This document shows positions 8,678-16,544 of a stretch of DNA of 64,000 nucleotides, in pieces. The translations under genes were made by a program, and so were the position numbers. The stretch lies in NCBI GenBank assembly GCA_965205965.1, contig CBDBHT010000008.1, forward strand, positions 434,001 to 498,000, given 5' to 3'. Under the pieces are notes generated by a model, which saw only the letters and a program-made list of their open reading frames with translations, was not told the DNA's origin and searched no databases. The stretch's first letter is position 1, and each line of letters opens with the position of its first letter. The DNA comes from Bin55 sp965205965. Its GTDB lineage: Bacteria > Pseudomonadota > Gammaproteobacteria > Pseudomonadales > Azotimanducaceae.

Positions 8678-11047
8678 TTAACTAAGCCATTTGGGATGCC
8701 AACTGCGTAGCCAAAGAGAATTCGCAACGACACTTACACTCGACATGGCCATGGCGGCACCTGCAAAGATTGGATTTAAAAAACCCAGTGCCGCAAGTGG
8801 CAACATAACTACGTTGTATATGAATGCCCAAAAGAGATTCTGCTTAATCTTTCGAAATGTTTTCTTACTCACTTCAATTGCCGCGGGCACAAGGCGTGGG
8901 TCTGGCCGTAATAAAGTCACAGGAGCAACATCAATTGCAACATCAGCTCCAGTAGCCATCGCGATACCAATATTTGCTTCACTGAGTGCCGGTGCATCAT
9001 TAATCCCATCACCGACCATGGCAACTACCTCTCCGGCCGATATAAAATCCTTTATGATCGCTACTTTATCTTCCGGTGAAAGTACCCCTCTACTATCATC
9101 AATATTAAGCACCTCACCAATACGATTCGTCGTCGATTCGTCGTCGCCAGACAACAACGAAATAGCAATGCCCATTCGCGATAGTAGTTGAACCGATTCG
9201 AAAGATTCCGGTCGAATGGAATCTTCCAAAAAGATCTTAGCAATGGGCTTTGTCCCTCGAACAAGCCAAATACTCGGGTCCACGTACCCTTCGTCAGTAC
9301 AATACTCAATACCAAATCGTTCAAGCATGCCCTGATTGCCAACAAGATAGCGTTCGCCGTCAATGTGACCTTCAACACCTTGAGCAACAAATGACCGGAA
9401 TCGATACATTTTTTCTAAGGCTAGCTGCCGATCTTCAGCTAGCGTCTTGATCGCATTAGCAATTGGATGATTGCTAGCACTCTGAATAGATGCGGCAATT
9501 CGAACTACTTCGTTATATTCCATATCAGACAGCAATTCGATCTTTGTTATCGCCGGAGTGCCACGAGTGATGGTGCCAGTCTTATCGAAAGCAACGCGTG
9601 TGATGCGATGTGTTTCCTCAAGTACCGAAAGTTCTTTAATCAAAATACCCGCCCTCGCTGCAGCACCGATTCCCGTGACTATCGCTGTTGGTGTAGCTAG
9701 TCCCAGTGCACACGGACACGCGATGACGAGAACGGATACTGCATTGATTAAAGAAGACTCGAAATCACCGCCCCAAAACATCCACCCCCCAAACGTGGCT
9801 ATGGAAATAGCAATCACGATGGGAACGAATACTTCACTTACTCGATCAACTAGCCTCTGAAATTCAATCTTGCTCAGTTGTGATTGCTCAACTAGTCGTA
9901 CTATTGCTTCGAGTCTTGAATTGGATCCGACTGCTTCCGCGCGAATTGCTATAAATCCGTCGATATTGATGGATCCGCCCGTCACGAAATCTCCGACTTG
10001 TTTATGAATCGGACGACTTTCGCCGGAAATCAACCCTTCATCAACAGATGCTTCTCCCTCAATGACCTTGCCATCAACAGCAATTCGTTCACCTGGTTTA
10101 CAAACGATCACATCACCTTCAGCAAGAGAGTCATATGATCGTTCCACAATGTTATTGTCATCTAATCGAATATTAGCGGTATGGGGACGCAATTGCAGTA
10201 AACCGCGGATGGCAGCACTAGTTCCCCGCTTTGCCCTAGATTCGAAGTGCTTGCCAAAAAGAATCAATGTAATAATTATGGCCGAAGCCTCAAAATAAAG
10301 CTGACCTTCCGCTGCTTCACCAAGATTGGCCATAAGATACCAGCTATAGCAGTATGCAGAAGTAGTTCCAAGCACGACTAGAACGTCCATGTTCGCACTA
10401 CCATTACATAAAGAGCTGTACGCGGCTCGATAAAAACGTGCGCCAATGACAACCTGCAAAGGAGTTGCTAATGCTGCTTCTACCGCTGGCATTAAGTGTA
10501 TATCGTCGTAACCTAATAACTGAGCAACCATCTGCAATACAAGCGGCAACGTAAGCAGAACAGCGACTAGTAGAGTTCGTCTTTCAGTAGCCCATTGCAA
10601 CTGAATTCTTTCATCTTCATCACGTCCCGAAGATGTACGTTCCAAGTTGTACCCGGCATCAGCTACTCGACTCGATAGCTCCGTTTCATCAACAACGCCA
10701 GTCACCACGGAAATTTGAGCCGTCTCCAATGCCAAGTTGACTGAAGCAGAGATTACGCCGGGGATGTTTTCGATTATTGATTGCACGCGGTTCGAGCAAG
10801 CTGAGCAAGTCATACCACCAACTCGAAAAATGCGAATTTCTTCGGCTATATCAAATCCTGTCCTTTGTATCGTTTCAGCAATGGACTCGATGCCGGTTTC
10901 ACTTGCATCATAATGAACCCTCGCACGGTTTAAGGTAAAGCTGACATTAGCATCAATTACACCATTAGCTTTCGTTAACACATTCTGTAACCGTGTAGAG
11001 CATGCGGTACATCTCATACCCCTAATTTCTAAATCGAGACGCTGCAT
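8678..11047 (-). CDS. copA: Copper-translocating P1B-type ATPase
   Basis: A 789-residue inner-membrane pump exporting Cu(I) at the cost of ATP. Two N-terminal metal-binding HMA domains carry C13-x-x-C16 and C81-x-x-C84. The membrane metal site is CPC in VIACPCALGLATP (about residue 440). Other P-type hallmarks are the actuator motif GLISGES, the phosphorylated Asp in AFDKTGTITRG, and GDGINDAP. Length and layout match CopA. It starts 22 bases after the stop of the upstream oxidase subunit III gene and is probably cotranscribed with it, in keeping with a role in copper supply or balance around a haem-copper oxidase. No CueR-like regulator gene is seen. Confidence 0.93.
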   Translation of the reverse strand: MQRLDLEIRGMRCTACSTRLQNVLTKANGVIDANVSFTLNRARVHYDASETGIESIAETIQRTGFDIAEEIRIFRVGGMTCSACSNRVQSIIENIPGVISASVNLALETAQISVVTGVVDETELSSRVADAGYNLERTSSGRDEDERIQLQWATERRTLLVAVLLTLPLVLQMVAQLLGYDDIHLMPAVEAALATPLQVVIGARFYRAAYSSLCNGSANMDVLVVLGTTSAYCYSWYLMANLGEAAEGQLYFEASAIIITLILFGKHFESRAKRGTSAAIRGLLQLRPHTANIRLDDNNIVERSYDSLAEGDVIVCKPGERIAVDGKVIEGEASVDEGLISGESRPIHKQVGDFVTGGSINIDGFIAIRAEAVGSNSRLEAIVRLVEQSQLSKIEFQRLVDRVSEVFVPIVIAISIATFGGWMFWGGDFESSLINAVSVLVIACPCALGLATPTAIVTGIGAAARAGILIKELSVLEETHRITRVAFDKTGTITRGTPAITKIELLSDMEYNEVVRIAASIQSASNHPIANAIKTLAEDRQLALEKMYRFRSFVAQGVEGHIDGERYLVGNQGMLERFGIEYCTDEGYVDPSIWLVRGTKPIAKIFLEDSIRPESFESVQLLSRMGIAISLLSGDDESTTNRIGEVLNIDDSRGVLSPEDKVAIIKDFISAGEVVAMVGDGINDAPALSEANIGIAMATGADVAIDVAPVTLLRPDPRLVPAAIEVSKKTFRKIKQNLFWAFIYNVVMLPLAALGFLNPIFAGAAMAMSSVSVVANSLWLRSWHPKWLS

Positions 11048-11069
11048 TAGATAACCGCTACGATCATCG

Positions 11070-11675
11070 CTACGTACTGATAAATAACGCGAGCATTACG
11101 ATCCAAACAAGCAATAAAAAGTGCCAATAAAGCGTACAGAGGTCAATACTCATGCGAATTTCAGACAAGTCGCCCTGAACGCTCACCCTCATTCGTAAAA
11201 TAGCGCGCAACCAAGCAATTAACCCACCGAGAAGATGAAGCCCATGTATACCAGTAATCAAGTAAAAGAAAGCATTCGCGGGATTAGATGGAAGTGTATA
11301 ACCAAGGTCGGATAGCTGTTTCCAAACGATCATTTGACTAATGAGAAATACTAAAGTCAATAACCCGGCGATTATGAATTTCGTACGTGCGACATCAATC
11401 TTCCCCCTCTGCACGGTAGAGCGTGACCATTCCATAACGGCACTGACTAACGCTAAAACTAAGCTATTAGCCCAAATCAACGGCGGTTCGGGAGATGCTA
11501 CCCAGTCCGTGCTTAGTATGATACGCATGTGATAAGCACTGAATAAAAGAAAAAATAGCACTCCGACGATGCATAGGAATAGCACGAGAGCAATTTTTCG
11601 GTTGTGGACCGCAAAATACCTTGGATTGAATTCCGTTATATTCGTATCGGTTGGTGGCAACCATGGCTTTTCCAT
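11070..11675 (-). CDS. Haem-copper oxidase subunit III-like protein
   Basis: A 201-residue membrane protein with about five helices. The signature segment is FYLITGIHGLHLLGGLIAW (about 136-154), followed by the last helix LYWHFLLLVWIVMLALF. This is the short five-helix form of cytochrome c oxidase subunit III, also used for NorE-like proteins; subunit III stabilises the catalytic core. No subunit I or II gene is present next to it, so its partner must be encoded elsewhere or is lost. The first 30 residues are soluble. It is followed after 22 bases by copA. Confidence 0.8.
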   Translation of the reverse strand: MEKPWLPPTDTNITEFNPRYFAVHNRKIALVLFLCIVGVLFFLLFSAYHMRIILSTDWVASPEPPLIWANSLVLALVSAVMEWSRSTVQRGKIDVARTKFIIAGLLTLVFLISQMIVWKQLSDLGYTLPSNPANAFFYLITGIHGLHLLGGLIAWLRAILRMRVSVQGDLSEIRMSIDLCTLYWHFLLLVWIVMLALFIST

Positions 11676-12076
11676 GATGCGTTTGAAAAAGTTCAGTGTT
11701 GTCTCCTGATATCCATCTTCAGGTCGAATTATAAATCTGCTTCAATTAAGAGAGATATTGGGCCGGTGCGTGGAATTTTCAAGTTTCCATGTACGAAACT
11801 TGCAATTGAGACATAAACTTTTGCTCATCAATAAACATAGCTCCCGCTGCAACTACCACGTAAACCTATGCCGAATAAATCTCTAACGTCGGAAATGTCA
11901 GATATGTCGTATAGTCATCCTGATTACAGACCGGAGTTAAGCATTAAGGATCCGGCACGGGCAGTACAGGCAGACCGACCCCCGTACATAGAGTTACGAC
12001 AAAAGATTCGCCGTTCAATTCAGCTATATCAACTGCTTTCGTAAAATAAATTTTCAGATAAAGAGGTTTGTTGCGA
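11676..12076. other. Gap before tRNA-Ala
   Basis: About 400 bases without a convincing gene. The space upstream of the oxidase subunit III gene, where other oxidase genes would be expected, holds only short frames. Confidence 0.45.
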
Positions 12077-12152
12077 TGGTGGAGCCAGGCGGGATCGAAC
12101 CGCCGACCCCCACAATGCCATTGTGGTGCTCTCCCGGCTGAGCTATGGCCCC
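12077..12152 (-). tRNA. tRNA-Ala(GGC)
   Basis: Read on the minus strand, the 76-base gene starts GGGGCCATAGCTCAG and ends GGCTCC-ACCA with an encoded CCA. The acceptor stem GGGGCCA pairs with TGGCTCC. The anticodon arm is CCACA-ATGGCAT-TGTGG, giving anticodon GGC. The T arm contains GGTTCGATCCC. It lies about 170 bases from the IS3/IS256 junction at 12326. Confidence 0.95.
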
Positions 12153-12325
12153 ACATAAACATAGATTATAACCCCGTTATTCTATACGACATGAGGTGGT
12201 GCAGTTTCTTGGGACAAATTCACACGGGATTTAAGATACACTCCAACGGACTTCACTACCTCATGGGGATAGTGAATGAAAATGTTCGCTTTTTACGCCA
12301 CATTTCGCAATGCCTCCCGGCCAGA

Positions 12326-12386
12326 TCAGTAGACCTGGTCGGGCGTTCGGTACCCCAATGCCTGATGCAATCGCTCGCGGTTGTAG
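12326..12386 (-). mobile_element. IS3-family element, orfB 3' end
   Basis: On the minus strand this codes YNRERLHQALGYRTPDQVY and stop (TGA at 12326-12328), the classic C-terminus of IS3-family OrfB. The preceding OrfB residues are at 13806-13920, and the N-terminal half is at 17678-18200. All three belong to one element split by later insertions. Confidence 0.8.
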
Positions 12387-13806
12387 GTTGTGTATAAATT
12401 TATCTGCAAAAACGAAAAACGGACTGTAACGACAGACGAATGGTTAGAATCTGATGTTTCATCGGGAATGTGGAGATGCCTGGACGCAATCCCGCATCCA
12501 GGCGCGAATCATTCATGACACAATTTATCGAAAAGGAGCAAGAAATGATTCGGAAAGATTATACGCACAATGCCACGAAAAAGTCGGCATGCGATCATCT
12601 GGCGGACGATGAGGAGTTTGTGAGGCGGCTGGTGCAGGAGACGCTCAACGAGGTTCTGGAGAGTGAGATGACGGAGTTTCTGGGAGCGGGCAAGATCGAG
12701 CGGACGCAGAGCAGACGCGTCAGGGCTACCGTTCCGGATACTACCGGCGCGATCTGACGATGAAGGTGGGCGAGATCGAACTGAGAGTTCCGCAGGAGCG
12801 CAGCGGCCAGTTCAGCACGCGGGTGTTCGAGCGCTATCAGCGTTCGGAGAAGGCCCTGGTGGCGGTGCTGTCGGAGATGTATGTGCAGGGGGGTCTCGAC
12901 GCGTCGGGTGAGCCGACTGGCGGAGGGTCTGTGCGGTCACGAGTTTTCGCCGGCGACGATCTCGGCCATGGTGTCGAAGCTGGACGCGTCGCTGAAGGCG
13001 TTTGCGGAACGTCGGCTGGAGGAGGCGTATCCGTATGTGTTGCTGGATGCCCGGTATGAGAAGGTGCGTGAGGAGGGCTCGGTGCGTTCCCGGGCAGTGC
13101 AGATTGCCCTCGGGATTGACGGCGAGGGTCGGCGTCAGGTGCTGGCGGCGGAAGTGGCGAACCGGGAAAGCGAGGGGATCGTGGACGGAATTCCTCTCGC
13201 ATCTGAAGGAACGTGGCCTGCGGGGAGTCGAGTATGTGGTCTCGGACCGTCATGAGGGATTGAAGCATGCGATCTCGAAAGTGTTGCCGACCGCGTTGTG
13301 GCAACGGTGCTGCGTCCATTTTCTGCGCAATGCCAGGGACAAACTGTCCCGGAGTGCTGATCCCGCGTGTCTGGAGGGTTTGAAACGGTTGTGGGGCTGT
13401 GAGCATGTCGGGGAGGCTCGTGAGGCACTGGGTGCCTGGGTAGCCCGTTGGGGCGATGAGAAAGGGTTGGGCAGGCTAGTGGAATGGGTCGAGGATCATG
13501 TCGAGGAGACGCTGACGGTGTATCGGCTGCCTAGGGAACATCGCCTGCGGATGAAGTCCACGAACATGCTGGAGCGGTACAACGAGGAGCTCCGTCGGCG
13601 CACGCGTGTCGTCAGGATCTTCAGGATCTTCCCGAACGCGGAGTCCTGTCTGCGTCTGATCTTGGCACTTGCGGCGGAGACCCATGAGCGGTGGCTGACG
13701 GGGCAGCGTTATCTATATGGCCGGATCGGCGTGGTTCGCGCATCCGAACCGGAATCCGAGACATGGCAGGAGGCGGCATGAAACGCCCGAAAATTTCGCG
13801 CCGAGC
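12387..13806 (+). mobile_element. IS256-family element, copy 1 (right end lost)
   Basis: The left inverted repeat GTTGTGTATAAATTTATCTG (12387 on) matches that of the copy at 59134. It lies inside IS3 orfB: IS3 coding sequence resumes on each side. Its right end stops at GCGCCGAG, so the 36-bp hairpin and right repeat of the other copies are missing. Confidence 0.8.
12544..13781 (+). pseudogene. IS256-family (mutator-type) transposase, frameshifted
   Basis: The frame starts MIRKDYTHNATKKSACDHLADDEEF and ends SEPESETWQEAA, as in the other two copies, but is broken. Five extra bases near 12710 (CAGAGCAGACGCG against CAGACGCG) shift the frame, and a G-run near 12891 is one base longer than in the copy at 63600. 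A third shift restores the C-terminal half (13002-13781). Recognisable blocks are ELRVPQERSGQFST, the DARYEK first-Asp region, VSDRHEGLKHAI second-Asp region and the C-terminal helices. A duplicated FRIF near 13620 is an extra small insertion. Not functional as it stands. Confidence 0.8.
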
Positions 13807-13920
13807 CTCCTTCGGGTCATTCCAGGCTTGCAGGTGCACATATTCGTACTGCACTGAACACCACAGCCTCTCGACCCTCACGTGGTCGCGCCATCGACCC
13901 TTGCCGTCCTCCTCCATGAT
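13806..13920 (-). mobile_element. IS3-family element, orfB middle fragment
   Basis: Minus-strand translation gives MEEDGKGRWRDHVRVERLW...VHLQAWNDPKEAR, the GxGxxxDNVxVERLW..K segment around the catalytic Glu of IS3 OrfB. It ends at 13920 with CCTCCATGAT, which is repeated at 17678-17687 after the composite insertion. There the same frame continues upstream as EVAPRIM. Confidence 0.82.
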
Positions 13921-15054
13921 CAATGGCATTCGTTTAGTGATCATTGTCATTCGTTTAAGGAAGTGCCCTTCACAACTGTATGGAATGCCAGTCCTATGTT
14001 GAGTTAATCAGCAGTTTTTGCTTGCAGTCTTCTCCCTCGCTGCCACATCTTCACGGGTTTTCGGGATCGTCGTTCGAAGGATCTGCCGGGCCGGAGTCGT
14101 TGTCGGCATCGGATGATGTCGCGAACCACCTGGGTGACCGTTTCCTGTAGCGCGGATGCCTGCTTCAGCAACAGGGATCTCGATGTCGGCCGCCACCATC
14201 GCCAGTCCGTGCTTGAAATGGGTCTGCCTGCGCGGCTTGCCATGTTCGTGCGGGCTTTCGTTCCATCGATGGTCGCCGTGACCGGAGAACCGCCGGGTCA
14301 TGGCGTTCAGGGGGAAGCCGGCATAGAGTTTCTGTTGCACTCCCCGCTCGCTTGGTCCATGGAAGTCTTCCACCTCCATCCGTTGTTTGGACACCTTGTA
14401 CCATTCTTCCACGCCCCATCTTGCGCGATACCGCTCCGCCAGTTGCGGGATGGTGTATCGCTTCGAATCCAGCAGGGTGGTTCCGAGGATGAAGACCGTT
14501 TTGCCGACGAGGTATTTCACCAGCCGCAGGCAGTGTGCACCACAGGTGGCGAGTGTGCCTTTGCGGGGGGGGATCTCCATCACCACATCCTCTCGATCGC
14601 CGGGGATGAAATGGTCGATGTCGGCACCGGTTTTCCGCTTTATCCCGAACACCGCATGCAGTCCCCGGATCACGTGCACGTGCAGCATCCGTAAACAGGA
14701 TCCAGGGCTTTCCCCGCCCTTCGGCGTCCGCCAGCCAAGATGACTGCAGATGGCCGAAGCCAGTTCATCGCGACTCAAGGACGGAAACAGCTCCACCGTC
14801 CTCTGAATGTCCGAAATCCGACGGCGGGTCAGCCGCCTGCCACAAAATGTGATCGACTTCAGATCCACGATTCTCGAACCCATCCACTTTCCGTCCGAAA
14901 CAATTCCATACAGCATAGTTTGCCAAAAAAAATGTCGCAACGCAACCCCTTTTTTTGAACACTCCAAAAAAACAGAAACAAGTCCCAGTCAATCAATGGG
15001 TTATAGAAAACCCTCAAAGGCGCAGATCGATTTTTCTCAAACCGAATGCCATTG
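13921..15054 (-). mobile_element. 1.13-kb DruA/IS4-type IS, copy A
   Basis: Ends are CAATGGCATTCG at 13921 and its complement CGAATGCCATTG at 15043-15054. 1134 bp; one extra A in an A-run makes it a base longer than copies B, C and D. The left flank is the outer target repeat CCTCCATGAT. The right flank is CGCGTGTACGGGGAACTC, the 3' part of a CRISPR repeat. It is nearly identical in sequence to the other three copies. Confidence 0.88.
14008..14883 (-). CDS. Internally deleted DruA/IS4-type transposase (copy A)
   Basis: An open frame of about 291 residues from MGSRIVDLKSITFCG. The first 60 or so residues match the N-terminus of the 733-residue protein at 51969-54170 (LTRRRIADI...FPSLSRDELA...HLGWRTPKG...SCLRML). 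It then jumps to the C-terminal DDE part (LHAVFGIKRKTGADIDHFI...). The IS4 signature Y-x2-R-x3-E-x6-K is kept (YRARWGVEEWYKVSK). Both catalytic aspartates, which lie in the deleted middle, are missing, so it should be inactive and the IS must be moved in trans. The start was set by alignment to the long form; the frame is also open upstream to 14967. Confidence 0.75.
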   Translation of the reverse strand: MGSRIVDLKSITFCGRRLTRRRISDIQRTVELFPSLSRDELASAICSHLGWRTPKGGESPGSCLRMLHVHVIRGLHAVFGIKRKTGADIDHFIPGDREDVVMEIPPRKGTLATCGAHCLRLVKYLVGKTVFILGTTLLDSKRYTIPQLAERYRARWGVEEWYKVSKQRMEVEDFHGPSERGVQQKLYAGFPLNAMTRRFSGHGDHRWNESPHEHGKPRRQTHFKHGLAMVAADIEIPVAEAGIRATGNGHPGGSRHHPMPTTTPARQILRTTIPKTREDVAAREKTASKNC

Positions 15055-15194
15055 CGCGTGTACGGGGAACTCACCCAGGTGCGGCATTCTCTTCATCTTC
15101 TCTCCGGTTCAGCCCCGCGTGTACGGGGAACTCAAATTGATGCTTGCGCGACGGGCGACCCCTGGAGGTTCAGCCCCGCGTGTACGGGGAACTC
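15055..15194. CRISPR. Type I-E-like CRISPR array, left segment
   Basis: Three repeats and two full spacers: repeat 3' part 15055-15072, spacer 15073-15105 (33 nt), repeat 15106-15133 (28 nt), spacer 15134-15166 (33 nt), repeat 15167-15194. The repeat starts GGTTCAG, has core CCCCGCGTGTACGGGG and ends AACTC, the mirror of type I-E repeats (GAGTTCCCCGC...GGGGATAAACC), so crRNA would be made from the minus strand. The 61-nt period is typical of type I-E. The first repeat is cut by IS copy A after the TACG/CGCG core. No cas gene is in the window, and no leader is evident. Confidence 0.9.
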
Positions 15195-15214
15195 CGCAGC
15201 GAACTCCCGCTCGA

Positions 15215-15592
15215 TCAATCCTGCCATCTTCGCCAAGCCAAGCTGTAGTCCAGATTCTTGTCGTCGTTGATCTCGGCCAGCGTGTAATGTCCCTTGCTAG
15301 TCAGTGGTGATCTCCTTTTCAAGCGGACGGTTGTGGTGATGTTTAACTTTTCGGCGATTAAACTCGGCAAATAATCCACTTTGTTTTCGTATATCACTTT
15401 GTCGTTCATTTCAATTCCGCCCACGTCGGCACCTAGCGCGAAACAGTCCTGCCCTAGACAACAGCGCGGATTCTCCAGTCCGTCATGCGCCTCACGTTCA
15501 AGCGCCCCATGATTTTTCCTCCGCCCCTCGCCCTGCATCCACTCGATCCACGTCCGGCGGAATTCGCCGATCTCTTCCTTTGTGTACATCAT
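15215..15592 (-). CDS. Phage-type small protein of unknown function
   Basis: A 125-residue protein, start ATG 15592 with GGGG eight bases upstream. The layout EIGEFRRTWIEWMQGEGRRKNHGAL...CCLGQDCFALG...LPSLIAEKLNI...LAEINDD...SLAWRRWQD resembles a common phage and plasmid protein whose members read WVEALRSGEY.Q....L..CCLGV.C and end with an LxxLND...FxxIAxxI segment. Function unknown. It lies 35 bases after the pilin gene in the same direction, and its stop is 21 bases from a CRISPR repeat. It could also be read from an upstream in-frame ATG, but that would overlap the pilin gene. Confidence 0.55.
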   Translation of the reverse strand: MMYTKEEIGEFRRTWIEWMQGEGRRKNHGALEREAHDGLENPRCCLGQDCFALGADVGGIEMNDKVIYENKVDYLPSLIAEKLNITTTVRLKRRSPLTSKGHYTLAEINDDKNLDYSLAWRRWQD

Positions 15593-15627
15593 AATCAATA
15601 CCCCGTGCCTAGTATTCCGTGTCGTCG

Positions 15628-16200
15628 CTAGTCGATGACCACCCGGAAAATCACTATGCCTTTCGGATTGCGAAAACATCCGGAATGGTTGAAGTCGGGA
15701 CCGCCCCTGTATCCGGATATCGCTTTTCCGGCGGGAATGTAATATTCGTTTCCCGAAGATTCCTCCACTTCGCCAAAACGTTCCAGCATTCGTCTACAGG
15801 TTTCGAGCGTAGGTATCCCCCTCGATCTTACGTATATATTTTGATAAATAGGCATGCCTGATTTTACGTTCCTCAGCGTCAAAATGTCGCCGAACGTGTT
15901 GGTTATTTCGAATCCGCGTTGGCTGATATTCTGCAACCCGTCGCCGAGGGTTCCCAGATAACCTTTAAAGGCACTTATAGTACCTATGTTAACGAAATGG
16001 TATTTGCCGCCACCATTGTTGGTCTTGAATTGGACCGCGGCTTCTCTGATCAAGAGGATTTCGGCTACCGCAGTCTTCACGTCGGCCTCCTCCGCCAGCA
16101 TGGTGTACATGGCCCAGACGCCAACCAGCACGCCCGCGATGATGCCGAACACTAGCAGGATCTCGGCTATCGAGTAGCCGTTCTTGTGGTCACATTTCAT
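15628..16200 (-). CDS. Type IV pilin (PilS-like major pilin)
   Basis: A 190-residue prepilin with a short leader MKCDHKNG, cleavage expected after Gly8, then YSIAEILLVFGIIAGVLVG with Glu at position 5 of the mature chain, the hallmark of class IV prepilins. The long hydrophobic helix continues into EEADVKTAVAEILLIREAAVQFK. The C-terminal part holds two Cys (CRRMLERF and SGCFRN) that could form the D-loop disulfide. The length fits PilS-type pilins, which are frequent on conjugative plasmids. A GGAG ribosome-binding site 9 bases upstream touches the edge of a CRISPR repeat (16213-16240), so the gene directly abuts the array and runs in the same direction as the predicted crRNA. Confidence 0.7.
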   Translation of the reverse strand: MKCDHKNGYSIAEILLVFGIIAGVLVGVWAMYTMLAEEADVKTAVAEILLIREAAVQFKTNNGGGKYHFVNIGTISAFKGYLGTLGDGLQNISQRGFEITNTFGDILTLRNVKSGMPIYQNIYVRSRGIPTLETCRRMLERFGEVEESSGNEYYIPAGKAISGYRGGPDFNHSGCFRNPKGIVIFRVVID

Positions 16201-16212
16201 ATTTAAATCTCC

Positions 16213-16544
16213 GGTTCAGCCCCGCGTGTACGGGGAACTCCCTCCTATAAATTTTCATCTTTTTATCCATTTGGGTTCAGCCCCGCGTGTACGGGGAACT
16301 CTATTAACTATATGCCACCAGTCTACAGCATTACGGTTCAGCCCCGCGTGTACGGGGAACTCGGCGGTTCGGCCTGGGCCGCGGTCTTGTTGCGCGGTTC
16401 AGCCCCGCGTGTACGGGGAACTCTTGGGTAGTGTCGAACTTGGGTAGTGTTTGTCGTTTTTCTTTGCCTGATTACCTTGTACGGGGAACTCTTGGGTAGT
16501 GTCGTTTTTCTTTGCCTGATTACCGGTTCAGCCCCGCGTGTACG
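16213..16544. CRISPR. Type I-E-like CRISPR array, right segment
   Basis: Repeats 16213-16240, 16274-16301, 16335-16362, 16396-16423, a broken one at 16477-16491 (only TTGTACGGGGAACTC), and a 5' part at 16525-16544 cut by IS copy B. Spacers: 16241-16273, 16302-16334, 16363-16395 (33 nt each), 16424-16476 (53 nt, aberrant) and 16492-16524 (33 nt). The last two share TTGTCGT-like and CTTTGCCTGATTACC segments, so a local duplication has damaged one repeat. Repeat sequence and orientation equal those of the left segment. The array is an orphan: no cas genes are visible. Confidence 0.9.

Noticed and set aside
15195..15227. A third spacer after the repeat at 15167
   Set aside because: No repeat follows at the 61-nt step, and the DNA continues into the 3' end of the phage-type gene.
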